From contig JAFIGT010000030.1 of NCBI GenBank assembly GCA_017849585.1, forward strand, positions 155,620 through 219,619: a DNA stretch of 64,000 nt, written 5' to 3'. Below the pieces are notes generated by a model. That model did no database searches and was not told where the DNA came from. It saw only the letters and a list, made by a program, of their open reading frames with translations. Source of the DNA: Verrucomicrobium sp. GTDB taxonomy: Bacteria; Verrucomicrobiota; Verrucomicrobiia; Methylacidiphilales; UBA1321. The translations under genes were made by a program, and so were the position numbers. Positions 8,506 through 17,787 of this stretch are shown here, piece by piece (positions within the stretch are counted from its first letter, which is position 1; each line of letters starts with the position of its first letter).

Positions 8506-9699
8506 ATGATGCGTTCGCGGGATGAACAGGAACAGGCGGAGAGCACGATACTGGCGCCATATGCCCAGAGTAGTGCGGCTTCGCGGGGACGGCTCCATGA
8601 AGAGGAACCGCATCTGCATCGTACCGAGTACCAGCGCGACCGTGACCGGATCGTCCACAGCCGGGCTTTTCGCCGTCTGGAATACAAATCGCAGGTCTTC
8701 CTGAACGGCAGCGGCGACCACTACCGTACCCGCCTGACGCACTCCATCGAGGTCGCCTCCATCGCCCGAAGCATGGCCCGCTCGCTGGGACTGAACGAGT
8801 CGCTCGCGGAAGCCATCGCCCTCGCCCACGATCTCGGCCATCCGCCGTTCGGCCATCCCGGCGAATCGACTCTCGACCGCCTCATGAAAGAGCACGGTGG
8901 GTTCGAACACAACCAGCAAAGCCTGCGCGTGGTCGAAGATCTCGAGCTGAAATATCCCGAGTTCAACGGTATCAACCTCACTTGGGAAGTGCTGGAAGGT
9001 CTCGCCAAACCGTTTTCACCGAACCGCATTCCTACCGCGGCGAATCGCCGTTGGGCCGACTTCCCCCAGCCGTCCCTCGAGGCGCAAGTGGCCGACGCGG
9101 CGGATGAGATCGCCTATGTCTGTCATGACGTTGATGATGGACTCGAAGCCGGCCTGCTACAGGAATCGGACTTGAACAACCTCTGGCTCTGGAGTCTCGT
9201 GAAGGAGAAAGCGCTCCAGCCCTATCCCAACATCGAGCCCGAGCGCGGCCGCAGCTACGTGCTCCGCTGCATGCTGGATCATCTCGTCGAGGACGCCATC
9301 GGCGCATCCACCGCCTCGCTAATGAAACATCATCCCGCTAGCGCAGACGACGCCCGCCGTCACCCGGAAAAACTGATCGTCAGCTCCCCTCGCATCGCGG
9401 AAGGCGTGCGCGAACAGCGCCAGTTCCTCCTGCAGAATCTGTACAATCATCCAGCGGTCAGTTCCGTAAACCAGAAAGCCTGCCGCTGTCTGGAACAACT
9501 ATTCGAACTGCTCGTCAGCCACCCGCACCTGCTCACGCCGCCCTTTGCCGTGCGCATCAAGAAGGAAGGCGTACACCGCGCCACGTGCAACTATCTCGCC
9601 GCGATGACAGATCGTTCCGCCTTGATGCTGCACCAGAAACTCATCGGCGGGGAGAATTCGCTCACCGATCCCGACATGCGACAACCCGCGCTGCTTTAG
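8506..9699 (+). CDS. dgt: Deoxyguanosinetriphosphate triphosphohydrolase-like HD protein
   Basis: The 397-residue protein has the HD-domain ligands of dGTPases: 'RTRLTHSIEVASIA' (first His), 'IALAHDLGHPPFGHPGE' (His-Asp) and 'ADAADEIAYVCHDVDD' (distal Asp). It also has the upstream family motif 'SRAFRRLEYKSQVF'. It hydrolyses dNTPs, classically dGTP, to deoxynucleoside and triphosphate, controlling the dNTP pool. Starts at 8506 and 8509 are both ATG with only a weak upstream 'GAAG'. It is divergent from the M16 gene and stands 61 bp before the LptF/G gene. Many bacterial homologues act on several dNTPs, so specificity is open. Confidence 0.88.
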   Translation: MMRSRDEQEQAESTILAPYAQSSAASRGRLHEEEPHLHRTEYQRDRDRIVHSRAFRRLEYKSQVFLNGSGDHYRTRLTHSIEVASIARSMARSLGLNESLAEAIALAHDLGHPPFGHPGESTLDRLMKEHGGFEHNQQSLRVVEDLELKYPEFNGINLTWEVLEGLAKPFSPNRIPTAANRRWADFPQPSLEAQVADAADEIAYVCHDVDDGLEAGLLQESDLNNLWLWSLVKEKALQPYPNIEPERGRSYVLRCMLDHLVEDAIGASTASLMKHHPASADDARRHPEKLIVSSPRIAEGVREQRQFLLQNLYNHPAVSSVNQKACRCLEQLFELLVSHPHLLTPPFAVRIKKEGVHRATCNYLAAMTDRSALMLHQKLIGGENSLTDPDMRQPALL

Positions 9700-9760
9700 G
9701 CGTTTCGAGCAACTCGCTGGACATATCCCTCCGGGACTCGCTACTCTTCGTCACTTTCCG

Positions 9761-10873
9761 ATGCGCATTATTTACACCTACCTGTTCAAGGAGATCGCCA
9801 TTGTGGCCGTGGCCACGACGGCCGTCCTGACGTTTCTCCTGGTACTAGTCAATGCCTTCAAGGATATCTTCGACCTTCTGCTGCACGATGAAGTCTCTCT
9901 CTGGGTCATCGTCCAGTTAGTCTCCCTGCTCGTGCCCTTCGTTCTGACCTTCACTCTACCATGGGGCATCCTGCTAGCCGTGCTGATGGTCTTTGGCCGG
10001 TTTTCACAGGAAAAGGAGTTGCTCACGCTCAAGGCCAGCGGCGTCGGCCTGCTCCCCATCATCGCTCCGGCCATCTGGCTCGGAGTCATCTTCAGCGTCA
10101 TCAGCCTGTTTAATAATTCCACAGTTGCCCCTCAATGCCGCCGCGCGTTCAAGCGCATTTCCATCGACCTGATCACTAACAATCCGATGGCGTTCTTCAC
10201 GCCTCAAACCACCATCGATAAATTTCCCGGCATGCGCATCTGGGTGGGATCGAAACAAGGCACCACGCTGGAGGATGTCCACATCTGGAAGCTCAATGGC
10301 GACATGGTCCCGGTCAACTCCCTGCGCGCCGATCGCGCAATTCTCAAGCTCGACATCCCCAACGAACGACTGGTCCTCACTCTCTTCAACGCGCGACAGG
10401 AGGAACGCAGCGGCGGTGCGCCTGAGGACGTCAGCACCGTGCGCCCCGGCGCACACGCCAGTGAATTGCCTCTGCCTATTTCGATTGCCGACTTTTTCCG
10501 TCGCGACCAGAAACCGCGCAGCGACCGCTTGACCCTCGGCGAACTGCGTCTGCTGATCATCAATCCGATTCAATTGGCCGGCGACAACCCCATTCCCTTC
10601 CTGTTGGAGTTCCAAAAAAAAATCGCCCTTTCCATTTCCTGCCTGACCTTCGTCCTGGTCGGCATTCCCCTCGCCATCCAAACCCAGCGCAAGGAAACCT
10701 CCGTGGGCGTGGCCATGAGTTTGCTGATCGTGCTTGGCTATTACTTCATTACTGTTCTGGCAGAGGTCTTCAAGCGCAACGCAGGACTCTACCCGGAATT
10801 TTTGATCTGGGTACCAAACATCATTTTCCAGACGCTGGGCGTGATCCTGATCGCCCGCGCAAATTACCGCTAG
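9761..10873 (+). CDS. LptF/LptG family permease (YjgP/YjgQ)
   Basis: The 370-residue protein begins 'MRIIYTYLFKEIAIVA', the typical LptF/G start. It has three N-terminal membrane spans, a periplasmic beta-jellyroll-like region (about residues 130-270) and three C-terminal spans. The N-terminal region contains 'FSQEKELLTLKASGVG', the conserved cytoplasmic coupling helix region. In LPS-bearing bacteria, LptF and LptG form the inner-membrane part of the Lpt bridge with the ATPase LptB. Only one permease gene is here, so its partner must be elsewhere. Which of F or G it is cannot be decided. A didermic envelope is implied. Confidence 0.88.
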   Translation: MRIIYTYLFKEIAIVAVATTAVLTFLLVLVNAFKDIFDLLLHDEVSLWVIVQLVSLLVPFVLTFTLPWGILLAVLMVFGRFSQEKELLTLKASGVGLLPIIAPAIWLGVIFSVISLFNNSTVAPQCRRAFKRISIDLITNNPMAFFTPQTTIDKFPGMRIWVGSKQGTTLEDVHIWKLNGDMVPVNSLRADRAILKLDIPNERLVLTLFNARQEERSGGAPEDVSTVRPGAHASELPLPISIADFFRRDQKPRSDRLTLGELRLLIINPIQLAGDNPIPFLLEFQKKIALSISCLTFVLVGIPLAIQTQRKETSVGVAMSLLIVLGYYFITVLAEVFKRNAGLYPEFLIWVPNIIFQTLGVILIARANYR

Positions 10874-11019
10874 GTGCCTACTTCAAGCCGCTGGTCCACG
10901 TTACGAAGGTGCAATACCAGCCCCCTCAGACAGGCATCGGGCGAGCCTTCCTCCGACTTTTATCTTTCCCATGTAGTCCGCTTGCCTAATAGTAGACGGC
11001 TATAAGCAACTGCCGAATC

Positions 11020-12798
11020 ATGCCGTCCCTGCGCCTGACTGTTTTGAATTCCCTGTTCCGTGGAGTGGCCATTACGCTGGCCGCGTTGCTGATTCCCGCG
11101 TGTTCACCCCGGCAGAAATTGAAGCGGGAGTTTCCGCCACTGCCGAAGGATGTGGATATTATCACGAAGCCGCCGGGTCGCTATGGCGGGATTTACATCA
11201 ATGTCGATCCGGGCGGCGGGCCGAACACGTTCAATTATCTGGTGGCAGAGGATGCGACGTCCATGGGTGCCATCGGCACGGTGCTGGAGGGGCTGGTGCG
11301 AAGAAATTCCCTGACTGAGGAGATCATTCCCGGCTTGGCAAAGTCGTGGGAAGTGAGCCCGGACAACAAGACCTATACTTTCCACCTGCGTGAAGGAGTC
11401 AAGTGGAGCGATGGCGCGCCGTTCTCGGCCGATGATGTAGTGTTCACCTTTGCCTGCATTTACGACGAGCGTTTTCCAAATCGTCACGCGAGCGATTATT
11501 CGATCGACGGGAAGCCGTTCAAAGTGGAGAAGATGGATAATCTGACGGTGCGTTTCATAACACCGGACATTTACGCCCCATTCCTCGAAATGGTCGGAGG
11601 CGGTCCGATCCTACCGAAACATGCTCTGCAAAAGTTCGCCGATAACGGCACGCTAATGAAGGCATGGAATATCGGAACCCACCCGCGTGAGATCGTGAGC
11701 ACGGGAATGTTCCGCATTGCGTCTTTCAAGCCGGGCGAACGTCTCGTTTACGAACCGAACCCGCATTATTGGCGCGCGGACAACACCGGACAGAGACTCC
11801 CCTATTTAGATCTCTACATCACGAAGTTCGTGCGTGATCAGAATGCGAGTCTGGCGGCTTTCGCGACCGGACAAAGTGACTCGGAAGGGATTACACCCGA
11901 CAATGTGGAGTGGGTGCGCCGCGGCGAGAAGGCGCACAACTATACGGTGCATGAGCGCGGTCCGTCGACCGTCTGCAATTTCCTCTGGTTCAACCAAAAT
12001 CCGGAAAAGGACAAAAGCGGCAAGCCGTTCGTGGAGCCGTACAAGTTGAAGTGGTTTCAGGATGTCCGCTTCCGGCAGGCGGTCTCGCACGGGATCAATC
12101 GCGAGGGCATCATCAAGGGCGTATTATTCGGTCGCGGCACGCCGTTGTGGGGACCAGAGACACCCGCGAATACGAAGTGGTTCAACCCGGATTTGCAAAA
12201 ATATCCGTACAGCCCGGAAAAAGCGCGTGAACTGTTGAAGCTGGCGGGATTTCGGTGGAATGAGGCCGGAGAATTGTTCGATAGTGCTGAGAATCGCGTA
12301 TCGTTCACGCTAAATACGAATCAGGAAAATCCGATCCGCCAGCATATGGCGACGGTGTTCAAAGAGAACATGAAAGACCTCGGTATCGAGGTGAAGTTGC
12401 AACTCCTCGATTTTGGCACGTTCGTGAAGAAGATCGGCGAATCGTATGATTACGAGTGTGGCATGCTGGGGCTGACAGGTGGCGGCGACCCTGTGGGCGG
12501 CATGTCAGTCTATCTGAGCTCGGGTCGTATGCATGAGTGGTACCCAAACCAGAAAAAACCCGCCACCGCCTGGGAAGCGCGTATCGATGAACTGATGATG
12601 AAGCAGCTCAAGACGCTCAATCTGGCGGAGCGGAAAAAGTATTGGTTCGAGGTGCAGCGGATAATGAGCGAGCAACTCCCCTTCATCTACCTGATCACGC
12701 CGAATTCATACGAGGGCGTAAAGAATCGTTGGGAGAATGTGGAAATTCCCAAGTCCGGTGGTATTACCTGGAATCTGGATGAGTACTATCTGAAGTAA
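11020..12798 (+). CDS. Oligopeptide-type ABC transporter substrate-binding lipoprotein (SBP_bac_5)
   Basis: The 592-residue protein has a lipoprotein signal ending in the lipobox 'LLIPAC'. The mature region shows the family-5 binding-protein signatures 'LAKSWEVSPDNKTYTFHLRE', 'GVKWSDGAPFSADDVVFTF' and 'DVRFRQAVSHGINREGI', followed by a C-terminal 'ERKKYWFEVQRIMSEQLP'. It would capture peptides or another oligomeric solute and deliver it to the two permeases that follow 8 bp downstream. It is first in a five-gene operon (SBP, two permeases, two ATPases). Substrate cannot be read; peptides are usual, and oligosaccharides occur in some systems. Confidence 0.92.
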   Translation: MPSLRLTVLNSLFRGVAITLAALLIPACSPRQKLKREFPPLPKDVDIITKPPGRYGGIYINVDPGGGPNTFNYLVAEDATSMGAIGTVLEGLVRRNSLTEEIIPGLAKSWEVSPDNKTYTFHLREGVKWSDGAPFSADDVVFTFACIYDERFPNRHASDYSIDGKPFKVEKMDNLTVRFITPDIYAPFLEMVGGGPILPKHALQKFADNGTLMKAWNIGTHPREIVSTGMFRIASFKPGERLVYEPNPHYWRADNTGQRLPYLDLYITKFVRDQNASLAAFATGQSDSEGITPDNVEWVRRGEKAHNYTVHERGPSTVCNFLWFNQNPEKDKSGKPFVEPYKLKWFQDVRFRQAVSHGINREGIIKGVLFGRGTPLWGPETPANTKWFNPDLQKYPYSPEKARELLKLAGFRWNEAGELFDSAENRVSFTLNTNQENPIRQHMATVFKENMKDLGIEVKLQLLDFGTFVKKIGESYDYECGMLGLTGGGDPVGGMSVYLSSGRMHEWYPNQKKPATAWEARIDELMMKQLKTLNLAERKKYWFEVQRIMSEQLPFIYLITPNSYEGVKNRWENVEIPKSGGITWNLDEYYLK

Positions 12799-12806
12799 GC
12801 GACCGC

Positions 12807-13775
12807 ATGAAAACCTACATCCTCCGCCGCCTGCTGCTGATGATTCCAATGCTCCTCGGTGTGTCGCTACTGGTCTTTGTACTGGTATACATCTCGCCGG
12901 GCAATTATCTGGATGCGCTCAAGGCGCAACGTGACATTCCTGCGGAGTTCATCGCGAAGAAGGAACGCGAACTGGGGCTGGACCGCCCGTGGTACGTGCA
13001 ATATGTGAGCTGGCTGGGACGCACGGTACGGGGGGACTTCGGCGAATCGTGGTCGTATCGTATTCCCGTCGCCGAACTACTCGCCCAACGCGCTCCGGCA
13101 ACGCTCGCCCTGTCGCTGACCTCGCTGGTCTTCGCGTGGGCCATCGCGGTGCCGCTGGGCGTCTTCGCGGCGGTGTATCGCAATTCGATTTTCGACAAGC
13201 TGAGCGCGTTGAGCGCCTATGCGGCGCTTTCGATTCCCGAGTTTTTCCTCGCGCTGCTGGCCGTAATCTTCGCCTCGCAATGGGGAGTATTCCCGACCGG
13301 CGGCCTAAGCTCCATCGATCACGATTATCTCTCGCCCGTGGGTCAACTCTGGGATTATGTGCATCACCTGATCCTGCCGACGATCGTGCTCGGCATCGGT
13401 GGCGCAGCGGGTTTGATGCGCGTGATGCGAACGAACATGCTCGATGTGATCCAATCGGAGTATGTGATGACGGCGCGCGCGAAGGGCGTGCCGGAAAATG
13501 TGATCATGTTCCGGCACGTGTTGCGCAACGCGATCAATCCGCTCGTGACGAGTCTGGGCTTCGCCTTCTCCGGCCTGCTGAGCGGCGCGGTGCTGGTAGA
13601 GAATGTGATGAATTATCCCGGACTGGGGCAGCTCATCTTTCAAGCCTTCATGCGCAAGGACCGCGATGTGGTGATGGCGGCGGTGATCATCGGCAGTTCG
13701 ATGTTGATCATCGGCAATTTGATCGCGGATATTTTGCTGGCATGGGTCGATCCGAGGATTCGCTATGACAAGTGA
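12807..13775 (+). CDS. Peptide ABC transporter permease, OppB/DppB type
   Basis: The 322-residue protein has six membrane spans and starts 'MKTYILRRLLLMIPMLLGVS', characteristic of OppB/DppB. The cytoplasmic coupling (EAA) loop is seen in 'YVMTARAKGVPENVIMFRHV', followed by 'LRNAINPLVTSLG'. It forms half of the membrane channel with the next gene, whose start overlaps its stop by 11 nucleotides. Confidence 0.92.
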   Translation: MKTYILRRLLLMIPMLLGVSLLVFVLVYISPGNYLDALKAQRDIPAEFIAKKERELGLDRPWYVQYVSWLGRTVRGDFGESWSYRIPVAELLAQRAPATLALSLTSLVFAWAIAVPLGVFAAVYRNSIFDKLSALSAYAALSIPEFFLALLAVIFASQWGVFPTGGLSSIDHDYLSPVGQLWDYVHHLILPTIVLGIGGAAGLMRVMRTNMLDVIQSEYVMTARAKGVPENVIMFRHVLRNAINPLVTSLGFAFSGLLSGAVLVENVMNYPGLGQLIFQAFMRKDRDVVMAAVIIGSSMLIIGNLIADILLAWVDPRIRYDK

Positions 13776-14817
13776 TCTCCTCCATCAAATTCTGCGCCGC
13801 CGCGCGGGGGCTTTCTGCCTCGTGGTGCTGATTCTCTTCTACGTCGCCGCCTTTTTCGCGCCGCTACTCGCGCCCTACGCGACGAGCGATCAGGACCTGA
13901 CGAAGACGTATCATCCGCCCACCGGAGTGGTGTGGCAGGAGGGACGGCTCGCGGTGCGGCTCTACAAACTCGTCGATCCGACCTGCGCCAAGTACGAAGC
14001 GGAGCCGGGACAATTCGCGCCGATTCATTTCTGGGTGAAGGCCCCGACGTATCATTTCCTCGGGTTCATCCCGGTGTCGCACCGGCTGTTCGGAGTCGAA
14101 GCTCCAGCCCGGCTCTATCTCCTCGGCAGTGACGAGACGGGCCGCGATGTCTTTTCGCGATTGCTCTACGGCAGCCGGGTGTCGCTGACGATTGGCTTGA
14201 TCGGCATTCTGATTACCACGGTGATCGGGTTGACGGTGGGCGGACTGGCGGGGTACTTCGGCGGCGTGTTCGACAGCGTGGCAATGCGCGGTACGGAGTT
14301 GATCATGGCGATTCCGGGCCTGTACCTGATCATCGCGTTGCGGGCCGCGCTGGCGAAATACTTTGACGACTCGGACCAGATTTTCATCCTGATCGTGGTC
14401 ATCCTGAGCTTCATCGGCTGGGCCGGAACAGCGCGGGTGATTCGCGGTCTGACCCTCTCCCTGCGCAACCGTCCGTTTATCTACGCCGCCGAGGCGTTGG
14501 GTCAGGGACCGGTGACGATTCTGTGGAAGCATCTCTTCCCCAATTTGTTCAGCTATTTGATCGTCACATCGATGCTGAGCATTCCCGGTTATATCCTGGG
14601 CGAAGCGGCGCTGAGCTTCCTCGGCATCGGCATTCAGGAGCCGTCCACGTCGTGGGGGCTAATGCTGTCGCAAGTGCAGGACTTGAAGGTATTCATGCTC
14701 AATTTTTGGTGGTTATTGACGCCCGGTCTGGCCATCTTTATCACCGTGATTCTGTTCAACGTCCTCGGTGATGTCGTCCGCGACATCGTCGATCCGAAAC
14801 TGAAAACGCAGGTTTAA
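13765..14817 (+). CDS. Peptide ABC transporter permease, OppC/DppC type
   Basis: The 350-residue protein has an N-terminal span followed by an unusually long periplasmic loop (about residues 35-125), then five spans. 'LLGSDETGRDVFSRLLYGSR' is the hallmark of OppC/DppC, and the coupling loop is 'YAAEALGQGPVTILWKHLFP'. The extended loop makes it longer than typical DppC (about 300) and suggests added contact with the binding protein. It overlaps the OppB-like gene by 11 nt. The ATPase gene follows after 30 bp. Confidence 0.92.
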   Translation: MTSDLLHQILRRRAGAFCLVVLILFYVAAFFAPLLAPYATSDQDLTKTYHPPTGVVWQEGRLAVRLYKLVDPTCAKYEAEPGQFAPIHFWVKAPTYHFLGFIPVSHRLFGVEAPARLYLLGSDETGRDVFSRLLYGSRVSLTIGLIGILITTVIGLTVGGLAGYFGGVFDSVAMRGTELIMAIPGLYLIIALRAALAKYFDDSDQIFILIVVILSFIGWAGTARVIRGLTLSLRNRPFIYAAEALGQGPVTILWKHLFPNLFSYLIVTSMLSIPGYILGEAALSFLGIGIQEPSTSWGLMLSQVQDLKVFMLNFWWLLTPGLAIFITVILFNVLGDVVRDIVDPKLKTQV

Positions 14818-14847
14818 TCCATCCCACAGCGTGAAAGAAATCATCCT

Positions 14848-15702
14848 ATGACATCCGTATCCGGCCCGCTCCTGAAGGTGAACAATCTGCAAGTCGATTT
14901 CGGCAGCGGCGACACCGTCACCCACGCCGTCAATGATATCTCGTTCCAGATCCGCGACGGGGAGACCGTTGCCATCGTGGGAGAGAGCGGCAGCGGCAAG
15001 AGCGTGACCGCGCTCAGCCTGACGCGTCTGTTGCCGACGCCTCCCGCGCACTACGTCGGCGGCGAAATTCTTTTCAACGGCCGCAATACGCTGGCGCTTT
15101 CCGAAAATGATCTGCGCAAGGTGCGCGGCAAGCAGATCGCCTATATTTTCCAGGAGCCCGGCACGTCGCTGAATCCGGTGTTCACGATCGAATACCAGAT
15201 TGCCGAAGCGATCCAGTTGCACCGTCCAGACGTCACCGATGTGCGAGCAGAAGCGATTCGCGCGCTCGATCTCGTGGGTATCCGCAATCCAGCGCAGCGG
15301 CTGGGTGATTATCCCCATCAACTCAGCGGTGGCATGCAGCAACGGGTGATGATCGCGATGGCCCTCGCCTGCCAGCCAAAACTACTGGTGGCCGACGAGC
15401 CGACCACCGCGCTCGATGTGACGATTCAAAAACAGATCATGGATCTACTGCGCGACATCAAGGTGAAAACCGGCATGTCGATCATGTTGATCACGCATAA
15501 TTTCGGCATCATCGCCGACATCGCGGATCGCGTCGTGGTGATGTTCCGCGGCAAGATCGTGGAGGATGGCCCGACCGGCGAAGTCCTGCGTCATCCGAAA
15601 CATCCGTACACCCGCGCCCTGATCGATTGCGTGCCGAAGCTCGGGGCGAAGCAACGCCGCCTGCGCGCCATTGATCACGCTGAAATCGAGGCTTCCGCCT
15701 AA
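14848..15702 (+). CDS. Peptide ABC transporter ATPase, OppD/DppD type
   Basis: The 284-residue ATPase has Walker A '[13 protein letters not shown]', Q-loop '[13 protein letters not shown]', signature '[15 protein letters not shown]' and Walker B '[17 protein letters not shown]'. A C-terminal extension, '[18 protein letters not shown]', is typical of the oligopeptide/nickel ATPase family. It energises the two permeases upstream. It works as a heterodimer with the next ATPase, whose ATG is one base beyond its stop. Confidence 0.93.
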   Translation: MTSVSGPLLKVNNLQVDFGSGDTVTHAVNDISFQIRDGETVAIVGESGSGKSVTALSLTRLLPTPPAHYVGGEILFNGRNTLALSENDLRKVRGKQIAYIFQEPGTSLNPVFTIEYQIAEAIQLHRPDVTDVRAEAIRALDLVGIRNPAQRLGDYPHQLSGGMQQRVMIAMALACQPKLLVADEPTTALDVTIQKQIMDLLRDIKVKTGMSIMLITHNFGIIADIADRVVVMFRGKIVEDGPTGEVLRHPKHPYTRALIDCVPKLGAKQRRLRAIDHAEIEASA

Positions 15703-15703
15703 C

Positions 15704-16504
15704 ATGAACGCTCCAGCCACTCCCCTCCTCCAGGTCGAGAATCTCAAGGTCCACTTCCCCATTACGGCGGGATTGCTCCAGCGTCGCATCGGCGAAGTGA
15801 AAGCCGTGGATGATGTGTCGTTCACGATCGAGCGCGGCACGACAGTCGGACTCGTTGGTGAGAGCGGCAGCGGCAAGACCACCATTGGCCGCGCGTTGAT
15901 CCGACTGGTGAATCCGACTGGCGGAACGATCCGTTACAACGGCAAAGACATCACTTTTCTCCGCGAGAGCCAATTCCGTCCCTACCGCAAAAAGATCCAG
16001 ATCATTTTCCAAGATCCGTACAACTCACTGAACCCGCGCCTGACGATTTTTAAGATCATCAGCGAAGCTCTGGAGATCCACTTCCCGGCGCTGGGACTGG
16101 AACAACGTCGCGCCCGCGTGGCGGAATTGCTCGGCAAGGTGGGACTCAAACCGGAACATATGGACCGATATCCGCACGAGTTCAGCGGCGGCCAACGCCA
16201 GCGCATCGGCATTGCCCGCGCCCTCGCGGTGGAACCGGAATTCATCGTGTGCGACGAACCGGTGAGCGCGCTCGATGTCTCGGTGCAGGCGCAGATCGTA
16301 AATCTGTTGCAGGATTTGCAGGAGGAGCTTGGACTAACCTATCTCTTCATCGCGCACGACCTGGCCGTGGTGGAGCACATCAGCGATTTCGTCCTCGTCA
16401 TGAATCAAGGTAAGATCGTCGAAGCGGCCACGGCCGAAGCAATTTATCAGAATCCGCAGGACCCGTATACGAAGCGCCTGCTGGATGCCGTGCCGAAGAT
16501 TTAG
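15704..16504 (+). CDS. Peptide ABC transporter ATPase, OppF/DppF type
   Basis: Start chosen at ATG 15704 rather than an in-frame TTG at 15671. It follows the previous stop by one base, has a GAGG at 15688-15691, and leaves a normal ATPase N-terminus (266 residues). It shows Walker A '[15 protein letters not shown]', Q-loop '[14 protein letters not shown]', signature '[15 protein letters not shown]' and Walker B '[16 protein letters not shown]'. The C-terminal '[17 protein letters not shown]' is the family tail. It is the last gene of the peptide transporter operon and converges on the minus-strand gene at 16520. Confidence 0.93.
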   Translation: MNAPATPLLQVENLKVHFPITAGLLQRRIGEVKAVDDVSFTIERGTTVGLVGESGSGKTTIGRALIRLVNPTGGTIRYNGKDITFLRESQFRPYRKKIQIIFQDPYNSLNPRLTIFKIISEALEIHFPALGLEQRRARVAELLGKVGLKPEHMDRYPHEFSGGQRQRIGIARALAVEPEFIVCDEPVSALDVSVQAQIVNLLQDLQEELGLTYLFIAHDLAVVEHISDFVLVMNQGKIVEAATAEAIYQNPQDPYTKRLLDAVPKI

Positions 16505-16519
16505 CGGAAAACGGTCCGC

Positions 16520-17155
16520 CTAATTCGCCTCGATCACGAGTTCGTTCTTTTCCACACGGATGGCTTTGATTCCGGAGAAGAGCTCTTCCGTCTTGGGATT
16601 GGGAATGAAGATATTGCTCCACGAGAACGCTTGTAGCGCCTTGATTACGCCCATGGGTGCTTCGCGGTTGCCAGCCTGTATAAGAATGGGAACGAGGCTG
16701 AGGTGACCATTCTCCATCTTCGGCTGGAACGTGATTTTCCCATTGAACCAGCGTCCCTGCAAGCCACGCATCTGGTCGAGCGGAACGCTCATCTGCGCAG
16801 TCAGACAATCTTTCTCGATGCCGAAATAGACCCGATTCTTGAGCAGGCTGAAAGCAGGATCAAATAATACCAGCGCATTCATATCGTCCACATCGAGACG
16901 AAGCGTGGCCGACTTTTTCGCCTCGAGCGCCTCAGCGAAGGCATTCAGCCGCGACTGAACCGCTGGGCCTGCCGTTCCCTCGTAGACCGGAATGCCCACC
17001 GATCCGTCCGAGGTGAGTGCGTAGAGATTCTTGTAGGTGGAGTAAGCACCCCAACCGCAAAATCCGACGAAAACAAACAGGACCACACTAAAAAACAAGC
17101 AGCCACGAATGAGGCAACCACCACTTTCCTTCGGCTCGGTTTCTTCGATGCTCAT
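16520..17155 (-). CDS. Membrane-anchored protein of unknown function
   Basis: The 211-residue protein has a short acidic N-terminus, one strong membrane span (about residues 18-40, 'FFSVVLFVFVGFCGWGAY') and an exported or membrane-proximal domain of about 165 residues. That domain has alternating beta-like segments such as 'LRLDVDDMNALVLFD' and 'VYFGIEKDCLTAQMSV'. I do not recognise the family. Its start overlaps the uracil-DNA glycosylase stop by four nt, making it the last gene of a five-gene run beginning with moxR. Context gives no clear role. Confidence 0.7.
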   Translation of the reverse strand: MSIEETEPKESGGCLIRGCLFFSVVLFVFVGFCGWGAYSTYKNLYALTSDGSVGIPVYEGTAGPAVQSRLNAFAEALEAKKSATLRLDVDDMNALVLFDPAFSLLKNRVYFGIEKDCLTAQMSVPLDQMRGLQGRWFNGKITFQPKMENGHLSLVPILIQAGNREAPMGVIKALQAFSWSNIFIPNPKTEELFSGIKAIRVEKNELVIEAN

Positions 17156-17787
17156 AGCAGAACTCCTTGCTTCGCGACACGGACTTTGGGCCAGGCGGGA
17201 TGTGCGGCGATTAATTTCAACGCTTTGCGCAGGAGCGAACGGCCCGGCTCCATGCGGTGCCAGGGCGAAGCCCCGGACGGATGCGGTAGCGGGACGATGT
17301 CAAAGGTGTGTCCCCAGCGTTCGAGACGATAGCTCTTGCCGATGACTTCATCCAGGCGCGGAATTTCCATGAACTGCTGGATGGCCAGTTTGCCGACGGG
17401 AATGACAAGCTCGGGTTGCAGGAGCGCAAACTCCGCTTTCATCCAGTTCGCGCAGGTCTCGATCTCGGTCTCGTCCGGCACGCGATCCCCGCCACCTTCC
17501 TTCTTACCCGGAAAACAACGGCAGACCGCCGCCATGTAGACGAGCTTGCGGAAATTTTCCTCGTCGAGATTGGCCTGTTCGTAAAACCATTTGAACATCG
17601 TCTTGCCCGCGGTCCATGCGAACGGCTTGCCCACGATGGGTTCCTTCGTGCCGGGGGCCTGACCGACGAGAAATACTTTACTGAGCACGGGACCGCCGCT
17701 GACAGCCGGGCGGTGCATCTTCGGGCACAGCTCGCAGGCATGGAGCGTCTTCACGAGTTTTTCGAGTTCAACTTGGCGTGAGTTCAT
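17152..17787 (-). CDS. Uracil-DNA glycosylase superfamily protein (family 4/5-like)
   Basis: The 211-residue protein has an N-terminal 'LHACELCPKMHRP' with a C-x-x-C like the iron-sulfur ligands of family 4/5 enzymes. Motif A is 'FLVGQAPGTKEPIVGKPF' and motif B is 'PLPHPSGASPW'. Further cysteines in 'AAVCRCFPGK' and 'IETCANW' could complete a [4Fe-4S] site. It would excise uracil, or another damaged base, from DNA. It overlaps tgpA upstream and the unknown membrane protein downstream by four nt each. Substrate range within the superfamily is uncertain. Confidence 0.8.
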   Translation of the reverse strand: MNSRQVELEKLVKTLHACELCPKMHRPAVSGGPVLSKVFLVGQAPGTKEPIVGKPFAWTAGKTMFKWFYEQANLDEENFRKLVYMAAVCRCFPGKKEGGGDRVPDETEIETCANWMKAEFALLQPELVIPVGKLAIQQFMEIPRLDEVIGKSYRLERWGHTFDIVPLPHPSGASPWHRMEPGRSLLRKALKLIAAHPAWPKVRVAKQGVLL